Below, piece by piece: positions 34,008 to 42,222 of a DNA stretch of 64,000 bases (the first letter of the stretch is position 1; each line of letters opens with the position of its first letter). The DNA comes from Prevotella aff. ruminicola Tc2-24 (GTDB taxonomy: Bacteria; Bacteroidota; Bacteroidia; Bacteroidales; Bacteroidaceae), in contig NZ_FOIQ01000006.1 of the NCBI RefSeq assembly GCF_900110895.1, positions 186,001 to 250,000 on the forward strand. Direction: 5' to 3'. Below the pieces are notes generated by a model that was not told the origin of the DNA, did not search any database, and was given only the letters and a program-made list of their open reading frames with translations. A program made the position numbers and the translations under genes.

Positions 34008-36428
34008 ATGAAAAAGAGAGCAGTATTGTTCATAGGTGTGACCGCTCTGACACTCACGGCGAGTGCAACTCAGAAGTCGCAGTCTGTGGCTCCCATTCAG
34101 GAGGTGTCCTTTACACAAGTACACCTCAACGACGACTTCTGGATGCCCCGCATCGAGATCAACCGTACGGTCAGCATCCCTTCCGCCTTCCATGAGTGCG
34201 AGGTGAACGGACGCTTCGACAACTTCGCCATAGCCGCCGGCCTTATCCAAGGAGAGCATCGGGGCGACTTCTCCTTCGACGACACCGACCCCTATAAGGT
34301 GATTGAGGGAGCCAGTTACTCTCTCGCCGTTCACTACGATGCCGCACTCGACCACTACCTCGACTCCGTCATCAACATCATCGCACAGGCTCAGGAGCCC
34401 GACGGTTACCTGACCACCTGTGTCATTAATAAATGTACGCGCCTGAGTGGCTGGTGGGGTACTCATCGTTGGGAGAAGATCAACTCACATGAGCTCTATA
34501 ACAGCGGGCATCTTATCGAGAGTGCAGTGGCCCACTACCGCGCTACAGGTAAGAAGACTTTCCTGAACATCGCCATCAAGAATGCCGATCTCGTATGTAA
34601 GACCTTCGGTCCGAACGAGGGACAGATCCATCGTCCCGGTGGTCACCCCATCATAGAAATGGCACTCTGCAAGCTCTACAAGGTGACAGGCAACAAGAAA
34701 TACCTCGACGGTGCCAAGTATTTTGTCGAGGAGACAGGCCGTTGCACCGACGGTCACCGTCCCAGTGAGTATTCCCAGGATCACATGCCGATCCTACAAC
34801 AGCAAGAGATCGTGGGACACGCCGTACGTGCCGGTTATCTGTACAGCGGTGTAGCCGACGTAGCTGCCCTGACGGGCGACAAGGCTTATTTCGAGGCCTT
34901 GGAACGTATCTGGGAGAACATGTCGAGCAAAAAGCTCTTTATCACCGGCGGTATCGGTTCACGTCCACAGGGTGAAGGCTTCGGTCCCGACTACGAGCTT
35001 AACAACCATACCGCCTATTGTGAGACCTGCGCCGCTATCGCCAACGTATACTGGAACTACCGTATGTTCCTTGCTACAGGCGAATCGAAGTATATCGATA
35101 TCTGCGAGCGTGCATTATATAATAATGTGTTGAGTGGTGTCTCGCTCAGTGGCGACAGGTTCTTCTACGACAACGTACTAGAGAGCGACGGAGAGCACGA
35201 GCGTCAGAAATGGTTCGGCTGCGCCTGTTGTCCGGGTAATATCACCCGTTTCATCGCCTCTGTGCCAGGTTATATCTATGCGCGCCAAGGCAAGGACATC
35301 TTTGTCAACCTCTATGCCCAGGGCAAGGCAAAGATCGGTCAAGTCGAATTAGAGCAGACCACCGACTACCCTTGGGACGGAAAGATCCGCATCAAGGTGA
35401 CGAAGGGTGGCGGTAAGTTCGCCATGAAGCTCCGCGTCCCCTCTTGGCTGAAGCAGTCGCCGACCAACAACTCTCTTTACACATATTTGGATAAAGCAAA
35501 GACCTACAGCGTCAGCGTCAACGGACAAAGTCTCTATCCAGAAAACCGTGATTATATCACCATCACCCGTTCCTGGAAGAAAGGCGATGTCATCGAGCTG
35601 AATTTCCCGATGGAAGTACGTCGTATCGCAGCCAACGACAATGCCGAAGACGACCGTGACAAGGTGGCCTTGGAACGCGGTCCTATCGTCTATTGCCTCG
35701 AAGGATCAGATCAGGCCGACGGTAAGGTGTTCAATAAATATGTCCTTAACTCAGCCGACATCCAGGCACACTTCGAGCGCGACCTCCTGAACGGTGTGGT
35801 AGTCCTTGACGGCACTGCCAACGAACTCCAACAGGACGGTACGGTCAAAGATGTGACGTTCCGTGCCATCCCCTACTCGACATGGAACAACCGCGGTCCG
35901 CAACAGATGGAGATCTGGGTGGCCAACACACCGGCCATGGCTGTCGCCACACCTCTCCCCACCATCGCCTCAAAAGCACAGACCTTCTCAAACCGCGGCC
36001 CCATCCAGAACGATGCCCCAGAGACTGCTCCCACCGACAACTGGGTCAGCGGTGTGAACGATCAATGGGAGCCGAAGCGCAGTAGCGACACCTCAAAGCC
36101 CTACCACTACTGGTGGCTGAAACAAGGTACTACTGAGGCTATCTCCTACCAGTTCGATCAGGAGTACGAGGTTTCCAACGTACAGGTCTACTGGCTCGAT
36201 TTCGACCACTACGACGGAAACTTCCGCACACCAGAGTCGTGGGCCCTCTACTACAAGGATGCCGACGGTCAGTGGCAGGAGGTTTGCGATCACACGCCCT
36301 ATACCGTGAGCAAGGACTGTTATAACAGTGTCGACTTCCGTCCTGTGAAGACCACAGGCCTCAAGATCCTCGTTAAGCTCCAGCCCGGTAACTCCGGTGG
36401 CATCCTGGAGTGGAAAGTGAACAAATAA
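34008..36428 (+). CDS. GH127 beta-L-arabinofuranosidase (DUF1680), secreted, second copy
   Basis: 806 residues with signal peptide (MKKRAVLFIGVTALTLTASAT). FTQVHLNDDFWMPRIEINRTVSIP opens the barrel. Active-site residues are Glu339 and Cys341 in YCETCAAIAN and Cys407-Cys408 in FGCACCPGN, matching the zinc-thiolate centre of GH127. The C-terminal beta domain (YHYWWLKQGTTEAISYQFDQ ... VQVYWLDFDH) parallels that of the 31337 gene, so the two are paralogues arranged back to back. The stop (36426-36428) shares its last base with an ATG, but the better SusC start is 36479. It is the first gene of the plus-strand PUL operon. Confidence 0.93.
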   Translation: MKKRAVLFIGVTALTLTASATQKSQSVAPIQEVSFTQVHLNDDFWMPRIEINRTVSIPSAFHECEVNGRFDNFAIAAGLIQGEHRGDFSFDDTDPYKVIEGASYSLAVHYDAALDHYLDSVINIIAQAQEPDGYLTTCVINKCTRLSGWWGTHRWEKINSHELYNSGHLIESAVAHYRATGKKTFLNIAIKNADLVCKTFGPNEGQIHRPGGHPIIEMALCKLYKVTGNKKYLDGAKYFVEETGRCTDGHRPSEYSQDHMPILQQQEIVGHAVRAGYLYSGVADVAALTGDKAYFEALERIWENMSSKKLFITGGIGSRPQGEGFGPDYELNNHTAYCETCAAIANVYWNYRMFLATGESKYIDICERALYNNVLSGVSLSGDRFFYDNVLESDGEHERQKWFGCACCPGNITRFIASVPGYIYARQGKDIFVNLYAQGKAKIGQVELEQTTDYPWDGKIRIKVTKGGGKFAMKLRVPSWLKQSPTNNSLYTYLDKAKTYSVSVNGQSLYPENRDYITITRSWKKGDVIELNFPMEVRRIAANDNAEDDRDKVALERGPIVYCLEGSDQADGKVFNKYVLNSADIQAHFERDLLNGVVVLDGTANELQQDGTVKDVTFRAIPYSTWNNRGPQQMEIWVANTPAMAVATPLPTIASKAQTFSNRGPIQNDAPETAPTDNWVSGVNDQWEPKRSSDTSKPYHYWWLKQGTTEAISYQFDQEYEVSNVQVYWLDFDHYDGNFRTPESWALYYKDADGQWQEVCDHTPYTVSKDCYNSVDFRPVKTTGLKILVKLQPGNSGGILEWKVNK

Positions 36429-36478
36429 TGCAAAATATGTATAACAATAACATCAATAAACCTAAAAAACAGATTAGT

Positions 36479-39466
36479 ATGAAGAAACATTTCTTATGTT
36501 TGCTCATGCTGAGCGGGGCATGTCTTACAGCCTACGCAGCAGAAGATCCACGGGCTGGCGAGCTCGGCTCGGGATCGGTCACTCAGCAAGGAGTCACCGT
36601 GAAGGGTGTCGTCAAGGACGCAAAAGGTGAGCCGATCATCGGTGCCACCGTCACCGAGAAAGGCACCAAGAACGCCACCGTCACCGACTTCGACGGCAAC
36701 TACTCACTCAACGTGTCGAGCCGCAATGCCGTGCTCGTGGTCTCCTACATCGGCTTCGTTGCCCAGGAAGTCAAGGCTGGCGGCGACGTGACGCTCCAAG
36801 AAGACAACGCGCTGCTGAACGAAGTGGTCGTCATCGGTTATGGTACCCAGCGTAAGGGCGACATCACCTCTGCCATCACCAGCGTGAAGAGTGAGGACTT
36901 CGCACAGGGAAATATCCGCGATGCCGGTGATCTGATTAAAGGTAAGGTGGCCGGTCTGACCATCGCCAACGGCTCCGGCGACCCGAATGCGGCCTCCAGT
37001 ATCCGTCTGCGCGGTATCATCTCACTCGAAGGCGGTAACTCCCCGCTCGTGCTCGTCGACGGTCTGGAGGGTAGCCTCAGCACCGTGGCACCCGAGAATA
37101 TCGAAAGCATCGACGTGCTGAAAGACGCTTCCGCTGCTGCCATCTACGGTACCCGTGGTGCTGCCGGTGTGATTATCATCACCACTAAAGCCGGCAAGCG
37201 TGAGGCACGTACCACCGCCAACTACAGCGGTTATCTCGCCCTGTCATCCTTCGGCAAGAAGCTCGACATGATGGACGGCAGCGACATCCGTGCCGGAAAG
37301 ACCAACTATACCGACCGCGGTTACGACACCGACTGGCTCGATGCCGTATCACGCACGGCCCTGACACACAACCACAACGTGAACATCAGCGGTGGCAACA
37401 AGAGCACCTCTTACAATGCCGACTTCACCTTCCGCGACCAACAGGGTGTGTTCATCAATACCTATGGCAAGGAGATGCGCTTCAACGGCGGTCTCTCCCA
37501 CTGGATGTTCAACGACATACTGAAGCTGCAGTTCAATATCCTGAAGCGCTGGCACGAGAACGGTCCCGTGGATGCAGCCGGCCAGATGGTCTACCGCCAG
37601 GCCCTGATGCGTAACCCCACAGAGCCTATCTACGGCGAGGATGGTGACTACTACGAAAACTTCGGTATCAACTACTACTACAATCCCGTCGGCATCCTGA
37701 AAGAGAAAAAGGGAGAGTGGAAGACCGAAACTACCCGTCTGACAGGAAACATCACCCTCGAGCCCATCAAGGGTTGGCAGACCAACCTGATGCTCAGCAC
37801 CGAGCGCTATAATGCGCACGACGAGGGTTATTTTACCTCCAAGCACTACGGTCAGAAGAACAGCTATACCACGGGCTATGCCACACATAGCTACGACTAT
37901 AGTAAGACCGACAATCTGGAGCTGACCTCTACCTACAAGCACCAATGGGGCGATCACCGTTTCGAGGCACTCGTCGGCTATAGCTACCAATACGACATGG
38001 TGGAGGGCTTCAATGCCAACAATACCAACTTCCTGAACGACTTCTTCGAGTACAACAACCTCGGTGTTGGTCAGTACTTGAAGGAAGGAAAGGCAGGCAT
38101 GGGAAGCTATAAGGAAGACGACAAGCTCGTTGGATTCTTCGGACGCGTCAGCTATGGTTTCAGCGATAAGTACAACGTGCTGCTCTCCATCCGCCGCGAG
38201 GGATCTTCTAAATTCGGTGCCAACCACAAGTGGGGTTCCTTCCCGTCAGCCTCTCTCGGATGGACCATCTCCAACGAGAAATTCATGGAGGGCACCAAGT
38301 CGTGGCTCGACAACCTGAAACTACGCGCCGGCTACGGTGTGACAGGTGTCATCCCAACCCAGCGCTACCAGTCACTGACCACCTGGGCTCTCGGCTCACC
38401 CTATTATTATGACAGCGGCACCTGGAAGCAAGGCTTGAAGGTCGACCAGAACCCGAACCCCGACCTGAAATGGGAGAAGAGTACCGAGTATAATGTCGGC
38501 CTCGACTTCGCTGTGCTCGGCGAACGTATCTGGGGTACCATCGATGTCTATCGTAAGAAAACCGTCGATATGCTCTTTTGGTATGACGTGCCCGTTCCCC
38601 CCAACCTCTATAGCCAGACACTGGCCAACGTCGGTGAGATGCGCAACCAAGGCATCGAGGTAGCTATCAACGCCATCCCCGTCCGCACGAAGGATTTCGA
38701 GTGGAAGACCACAGCCACCTTCGCCCATAACGCCACGAAGCTGATCAGTCTGAGCAACGATCTCTACGAGACCGCCAACCGCCACTACGAGGCATGGCTC
38801 GGTGAGCCTATCAACCTCTCTACGCAGATCATGGAAGTAGGCAAGCCCCTCGGACAGTGGTACGGTCTGAAGTCTGTTGGCGTCAGCGAGAACGGACTCT
38901 GGATGATTGAGAATCCGCAGACTGGCGAGGTTGTTGAGTTCAACGACAACATGCTGACCGACAAGGAGACCTGGTACCAGAACCTGGGCAATGCCATTCC
39001 CAAGGTGAACATCGGTTGGAGCAACACCTTCAAATATAAGGACTTCGATCTGAACATGCAGTTCACAGGCCAGTTCGGCTTCAAGATCCTGAACGAGGCC
39101 CGCGCCTACTATCAGAACAACGCCGTGACCTACAACCGCATGAAGGACGCCGCCGAGGCTCCCTACAGCGACGGGAATGTGTTGAAGCCCGCACAGAAGC
39201 AGACCTTCGTCAGCTACTACCTGAGCAATGGTAACTTCTTCAAGCTTTCAAACATCACCATAGGCTACAATGTCCCGCTGAAGGAGAACAAATACGTGAA
39301 GGCAATCCGTGCCTACGCATCAGCCGACAACGTGTTCACCATCACTTCCTACAACGGACTTGATCCGGAACTCACCAACTGGGATCCCCGGTACTCGGGT
39401 ATCGACCAGCGCGACAAGTATCCGACCATCCATACCTTTACTTTCGGTCTTAATGTTACGTTCTAA
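36479..39466 (+). CDS. SusC/RagA-type TonB-dependent outer-membrane transporter
   Basis: About 995 residues from MKKHFLCLLMLSGACLTAYA, a standard signal peptide; in-frame upstream Mets at 36410 and 36428 overlap the GH127 gene and lack a signal. Regulatory-like domain (VTVKGVVKDAKGEPIIGATVTEKG), plug (VVIGYGTQRKGDITSAITSV; ENIESIDVLKDASAAAIYG) and barrel ending YPTIHTFTFGLNVTF. It lies 50 nt after a GH127 gene and 43 nt before its SusD, so enzyme and importer are one operon. The likely cargo is beta-arabinosylated oligosaccharides or glycopeptides (inference from GH127 linkage). Confidence 0.92.
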   Translation: MKKHFLCLLMLSGACLTAYAAEDPRAGELGSGSVTQQGVTVKGVVKDAKGEPIIGATVTEKGTKNATVTDFDGNYSLNVSSRNAVLVVSYIGFVAQEVKAGGDVTLQEDNALLNEVVVIGYGTQRKGDITSAITSVKSEDFAQGNIRDAGDLIKGKVAGLTIANGSGDPNAASSIRLRGIISLEGGNSPLVLVDGLEGSLSTVAPENIESIDVLKDASAAAIYGTRGAAGVIIITTKAGKREARTTANYSGYLALSSFGKKLDMMDGSDIRAGKTNYTDRGYDTDWLDAVSRTALTHNHNVNISGGNKSTSYNADFTFRDQQGVFINTYGKEMRFNGGLSHWMFNDILKLQFNILKRWHENGPVDAAGQMVYRQALMRNPTEPIYGEDGDYYENFGINYYYNPVGILKEKKGEWKTETTRLTGNITLEPIKGWQTNLMLSTERYNAHDEGYFTSKHYGQKNSYTTGYATHSYDYSKTDNLELTSTYKHQWGDHRFEALVGYSYQYDMVEGFNANNTNFLNDFFEYNNLGVGQYLKEGKAGMGSYKEDDKLVGFFGRVSYGFSDKYNVLLSIRREGSSKFGANHKWGSFPSASLGWTISNEKFMEGTKSWLDNLKLRAGYGVTGVIPTQRYQSLTTWALGSPYYYDSGTWKQGLKVDQNPNPDLKWEKSTEYNVGLDFAVLGERIWGTIDVYRKKTVDMLFWYDVPVPPNLYSQTLANVGEMRNQGIEVAINAIPVRTKDFEWKTTATFAHNATKLISLSNDLYETANRHYEAWLGEPINLSTQIMEVGKPLGQWYGLKSVGVSENGLWMIENPQTGEVVEFNDNMLTDKETWYQNLGNAIPKVNIGWSNTFKYKDFDLNMQFTGQFGFKILNEARAYYQNNAVTYNRMKDAAEAPYSDGNVLKPAQKQTFVSYYLSNGNFFKLSNITIGYNVPLKENKYVKAIRAYASADNVFTITSYNGLDPELTNWDPRYSGIDQRDKYPTIHTFTFGLNVTF

Positions 39467-39509
39467 AGTAATCATAAAGTTCAAAGTTTATAGTTCAAAG
39501 TTTATAGTT

Positions 39510-41180
39510 ATGAAAGCAATATATAATAAAATCATCGTTTCCGCTATGGTGGGCGCTACAGGTCTGACCATCGCCGGATGTACAGATTTGGACGAGACGA
39601 TATACTCCCGTATGGCCTCCGAGAAGTACGAGTTCACGGATGCCGACCTCGAAGCCACCATCGCCCCCGTATATAGCAGTCTGCGCGACGTATACTGGGG
39701 ATGGTTCGGTATGGCCGACATCATGGACGAGAGCTCCGACGTGTGGGGCATTCCCAACCGTATCGGTATCGGCTGGGGCGACCTTTATATCTCCCTGCAC
39801 AAACATGAGTTCAACTCAGGTATCGGACATTTCTCCGTGAACTGGGGTAACAACTATGCTGGCGTCAACGCCTGCAACCAGATTCTTGCCAACGAACAGG
39901 TGTCTGGCAGTGAGCTCATCAAGGCACAGGTACGCGCCTATCGCGCCATGTACTACTACAACCTTTTCGACCTGTTCCGTAATATCCCACTCGACACCAC
40001 CTTCGTGCATCCCGACGGTTGGACACCTGAACAGGCAGCTCCCGAGGTGACCTATCAATGGATTGAGCGTGAGTTGAAAGACGTGGCAGAGCACTGTGGC
40101 GAGGACGTGTCACTCGGTAAGCTCAGCAAATATGCGGCATATATGCAGTTGGCCAAGCTTTATCTGAACCACGACGCGTGGTTCCCCGAGGCCAAGGATC
40201 CTTCCTACTACCAGAAATGTATCGACTGTCTGAACATCATCATCAACTCGGGTAAGTTCGCCTTGGCTCCCAACTACAGCGACAACTTCATGGAGGATAT
40301 CTCTACCTCGCCCGAGATTATCTTTGGTATCGTGTTCGAGAATAAGTATGCCAGCGGTAACTTCATGGCCAACCTCTGGATCCACAACGCAGGCCGCGCC
40401 CGTTGGAACTTCTCGGGTTGGGCAACAGGCGGTGGTATCGTCTATCCGCAATTCCTCGACATCTATGAGGAGGGCGACACCCGCCTGGAAAACTGTTGGA
40501 CCGGTGGTCCGCAGTATGCCCTCGACGGCAGTCCCATCCTGCTTGACGGTGAGCCTCTCGACTACACCCGTGAACTCCACAGCATTGACAACCCTGGCTG
40601 CTATCCGATGGAGAGCTGGCGACTGGTGAAGTATGAGATCAAGAGCGGTGACTTCGGTTCGAGCTATGACGACGTGCCCTACTACCGTTATGCCGACGCC
40701 CTGCTGATGAAGGCAGAGTGCCTGCTCCGCTTAGGCGGCTACAACGGTGAGACTGAGGACGATGCAGCCGCTCTGGTCACTCAGGTGCGTGCCCGTAACT
40801 TCAAGGCAGACCCAGCCAAAGCCAAGGTGACAGCTGCCCAACTAAAGGGAGGCAGTAAGTACAACTACGGTCACCGTGAGAATACTGGTGAGCTCGGTGG
40901 CGAGGACCACTGGGTAGAGAAATACCAAGGTGGCGACGATATCGAACTGGGCGGACTGCTCGACGAGCTGGCTCGTGAGTTCGTGTGCGAGGCACACCGC
41001 CGCGACGACATCATCCGCTTCATGATCAAGGGTACGAATATGAACGTGTACTGCGGCAAGTCGTGGTTCTGCAAGGATCCCGAGGCCGACCGCCATACCG
41101 ACATGTTCCCCATCCCACAGGATGCCCTTGACGGCAACCCCAAGCTGAAGCAGAACCCCGGCTACACAGCTGCGAATTAA
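39510..41180 (+). CDS. SusD-like glycan-binding lipoprotein
   Basis: 556 residues from ATG 39510, chosen because it gives the lipobox GLTIAGC (Cys24); the frame stays open upstream into susC without signal features. The SusD signatures are CTDLDETIYSRMASEKYEFTDADLEA, KAQVRAYRAMYYYNLFDLFRNIPLDT, KYAAYMQLAKLYLNHDAWF and C-terminal LLDELAREFVCEAHRRDDIIRF. A near-perfect tandem repeat (AAAGTT-TATAGTTC units, 39478-39509) fills the short gap before the start. Binds the locus glycan with the adjacent SusC. Confidence 0.92.
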   Translation: MKAIYNKIIVSAMVGATGLTIAGCTDLDETIYSRMASEKYEFTDADLEATIAPVYSSLRDVYWGWFGMADIMDESSDVWGIPNRIGIGWGDLYISLHKHEFNSGIGHFSVNWGNNYAGVNACNQILANEQVSGSELIKAQVRAYRAMYYYNLFDLFRNIPLDTTFVHPDGWTPEQAAPEVTYQWIERELKDVAEHCGEDVSLGKLSKYAAYMQLAKLYLNHDAWFPEAKDPSYYQKCIDCLNIIINSGKFALAPNYSDNFMEDISTSPEIIFGIVFENKYASGNFMANLWIHNAGRARWNFSGWATGGGIVYPQFLDIYEEGDTRLENCWTGGPQYALDGSPILLDGEPLDYTRELHSIDNPGCYPMESWRLVKYEIKSGDFGSSYDDVPYYRYADALLMKAECLLRLGGYNGETEDDAAALVTQVRARNFKADPAKAKVTAAQLKGGSKYNYGHRENTGELGGEDHWVEKYQGGDDIELGGLLDELAREFVCEAHRRDDIIRFMIKGTNMNVYCGKSWFCKDPEADRHTDMFPIPQDALDGNPKLKQNPGYTAAN

Positions 41181-41216
41181 GACCACAAATTACACTAATT
41201 TCACGAATTCAAAGTT

Positions 41217-42215
41217 ATGAAAAAGAACATATTATATATAGCAATGGCTTGCATCGCCTTGGGTTTCACTGCCTGTAGCGACGACCCAGAGGATGCTGTC
41301 AGCAAGCACGTCTATGGCCCCGACGAGTCGCCCTATCTCCGTGCGGATGCCGATGCCACCATTTCCTTGAATGCGGAGTTCCGCAAGGGACATGTCACTC
41401 CAAAGACCGTCTATCTGAAGGACTATGCCGAGCAGATTCAGACCAAGATGAAGATGACGGTCGACGATATGCTGGCTGGCATCGAGTCGGGCAAGGTAGC
41501 GTTCCACAGCATCAACACAGCTCGCAGTATATGGGATATGAGTGCCATGACCAAAGGCGAAGGCTGGTGGTATAATAACAATGGCGCTGTCGTTGGCAAC
41601 GACGGTGTGGCCAGCATCGAACTCGACAAAGCTGCCAAGGCTCTCGTCCTGAACGTGCCCGAAGGGTCTGCCGCAGGTCTCTCGATGGCGGCCAACGTCG
41701 GTTTTGCTGTTGTGAACGGCAAGGACTACGACCAGTATGTCCGTTTTACTGTCAACTTCTCTATTACCGACCCCGGCACGATCATTCAGGATATCATCAT
41801 TCCCGCCGGCGACTATGCAAGCTACGAGTTCGATCTCACGTCTATTGAGAATGCCATCAATGCCTGCTTCGGTATGTCATCGGCAGACTTCATCGCGACG
41901 ATTGCAAACACAGAGAACGACATTGCCATGTACCTTGCTGACGACAACGGCAATTGGGACACATCATCCGGCTATACAGCAGGTGGTATTGGTCTCTGGG
42001 TTGACGTAGACCATAAGGTATGTAACTGGAGTGGTAACGGCTATGCTGCTGGTAACTTCTACTATATTGAGACTCACGCTGACGACAAGAGCGTTGGCAT
42101 TGGTCGTGCCCCCGGTGTACCTTCCGGCACGAAAACCAAAGTACACTTTGTCTATGCAAGCAAGAGCGATGCCACCAGATTTATAGAGTTTGTATTAAAT
42201 GCCACATTTGAATAA
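41217..42215 (+). CDS. Surface lipoprotein, DUF4859-like
   Basis: 332 residues, lipobox ending at Cys20 (GFTAC). After a linker there is an N-terminal helical/beta segment (TKMKMTVDDMLAGIESGKVAFHSI) and a C-terminal beta domain with DDNGNWDTSSGYTAGGIGLWVD ... GNFYYIETHADDKSVGIGRAPG, which I associate with DUF4859, found in PUL surface proteins. It stands in SusE/SusF position, 36 nt after susD, and overlaps the gene behind only in the region 42199-42215 if that gene were started too early. Role inferred: accessory glycan binding. Confidence 0.78.
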   Translation: MKKNILYIAMACIALGFTACSDDPEDAVSKHVYGPDESPYLRADADATISLNAEFRKGHVTPKTVYLKDYAEQIQTKMKMTVDDMLAGIESGKVAFHSINTARSIWDMSAMTKGEGWWYNNNGAVVGNDGVASIELDKAAKALVLNVPEGSAAGLSMAANVGFAVVNGKDYDQYVRFTVNFSITDPGTIIQDIIIPAGDYASYEFDLTSIENAINACFGMSSADFIATIANTENDIAMYLADDNGNWDTSSGYTAGGIGLWVDVDHKVCNWSGNGYAAGNFYYIETHADDKSVGIGRAPGVPSGTKTKVHFVYASKSDATRFIEFVLNATFE

Positions 42216-42222
42216 CTATCAT

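Noticed and set aside
37349..38227. 292-codon antisense frame inside the susC at 36479
   Set aside because: Val/Ala/Glu-rich translation is the mirror of GC-rich susC codons; no domain features and susC is intact.
39309..39509. N-terminal extension of the third susD into susC
   Set aside because: The extension is out-of-frame susC sequence; only ATG 39510 gives a lipoprotein signal.
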